Origin: Stutzerimonas stutzeri
GTDB taxonomy: Bacteria > Pseudomonadota > Gammaproteobacteria > Pseudomonadales > Pseudomonadaceae
Assembly: GCF_024448935.1 (NCBI RefSeq)
Contig: NZ_JAMOIE010000033.1
Coordinates: forward strand, 1 to 45,536
Direction of reading: 5' to 3'
DNA length: 45,536 nt
Shown here: positions 45,205 to 45,536 of the stretch, in pieces
Layout: every line of letters starts with the position of its first letter
How positions within the stretch are numbered: the first letter of the stretch is position 1
Position numbers and translations under genes: made by a program
The notes under the pieces: model-generated
The model's database searches: none
The model's input: only the letters and a program-made list of their open reading frames with translations
What the model was told of the DNA's origin: nothing

Positions 45205-45536
45205 ATGAATATCACAGTGCCAACTTTTGAATTTGTACCACTTCATAGCTTTGGTCCTGCAGTTCTCGGCTCATCACGTGCAGAAATTCGAGCTGCTTTT
45301 TTGCGCGAGGGATTCCCGTTAGAGGATTCTCACGGATCATCGGATTATTTCTCCGATGCATCTATTCAGGTTGAGTACAATCCAGGCGAGCAAGCCAACT
45401 TTATTGGTGTTTCTTCCAGTCCACGCTTTGCAGCTCACATATATGGGCTCGACGTCTTCAACATAGATGCTTCTGAGCTGTTCATTATAATTACAAGTCA
45501 CGACAACTCAGACGCGCATACATTTGATGCATATGA
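45205..45536 (+). CDS. Unknown small protein (partial, C-terminus off the window)
   Basis: ATG 45205 opens a frame that runs to the window end (110 codons) with no stop. It is far richer in A and T than its neighbours and uses ATA, TTA and AGT codons, a sign of recent transfer. The layout FVPLHSFGPAVLGSSRAEIR then SDYFSDASIQVEYNPGEQAN vaguely recalls small proteins associated with polymorphic-toxin immunity, but I do not recognise it. Upstream lies an attC-like site and a palindrome ACACCA-CT-TGGTGT at 45170-45183 that may be an operator. Confidence 0.65.
   Translation, partial: MNITVPTFEFVPLHSFGPAVLGSSRAEIRAAFLREGFPLEDSHGSSDYFSDASIQVEYNPGEQANFIGVSSSPRFAAHIYGLDVFNIDASELFIIITSHDNSDAHTFDAY

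Overview
This is a GC-rich gammaproteobacterial chromosome segment, best read as a Pseudomonas of the stutzeri group (Stutzerimonas). Three things point there. The run def – LysM protein – dprA – tsaC – qor – hemF – aroE matches the order known from pseudomonads. There is an oprH-phoP-phoQ operon. The 689-residue trehalose synthase looks, from memory, very close to the enzyme described from P. stutzeri.

Layout. (1) 1-10500 is a defence island: an edge-truncated XRE/ImmA-type regulator-protease, then hsdR, an AlbA_2/ATPase-type gene, hsdM, hsdS and an mrr gene broken by an in-frame amber codon and an abnormal 3' end. (2) 10550-15053 is a minus-strand fatty-acid operon: an enoyl-CoA hydratase/3-hydroxyacyl-CoA dehydrogenase fusion and two acyl-CoA dehydrogenases. 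(3) 15425-17276 holds gabD and tRNA-Arg(CCG). (4) 17277-18045 is a decay zone with an IS66-type remnant and two gene fragments. (5) 18046-20792 is oprH-phoP-phoQ, with four 11-bp-spaced PhoP half-sites in front. (6) 20929-25360 has a short-chain dehydrogenase, an acyltransferase-like relic and a curli cluster csgD-E-B-A-H without csgF or csgG. (7) 25563-27801 has an OPT transporter and a small secreted protein. (8) 27875-34376 is the conserved housekeeping block. (9) 34384-41601 carries envelope and stress genes: NAD(P)-binding protein, DUF883, PBP7-type endopeptidase, a membrane alpha/beta hydrolase, TreS and DUF2934. (10) 41711-44966 has a PAS hybrid histidine kinase and a quinone oxidoreductase. 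(11) From about 45050 the sequence becomes AT-rich, with an attC-like inverted repeat followed by an edge-truncated unknown ORF, as at the start of an integron cassette or other accessory segment.

How the genes work together. The Hsd proteins form a complete type I restriction-modification set; its neighbour Mrr, a modification-dependent nuclease family, appears disabled. The beta-oxidation operon supplies dehydrogenation, hydration and second oxidation steps. PhoPQ probably controls oprH and itself. CsgD probably drives the curli operon, but export would need CsgG/CsgF encoded elsewhere. The most promising leads are the 11-bp out-of-frame repeat in the AlbA_2 gene (possible phase switch), the nonsense mrr beside an active-looking methylase, the pore-less curli locus with a 13-repeat CsgA, and the attC-like boundary at the right edge. 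No wholly new system is proven here.
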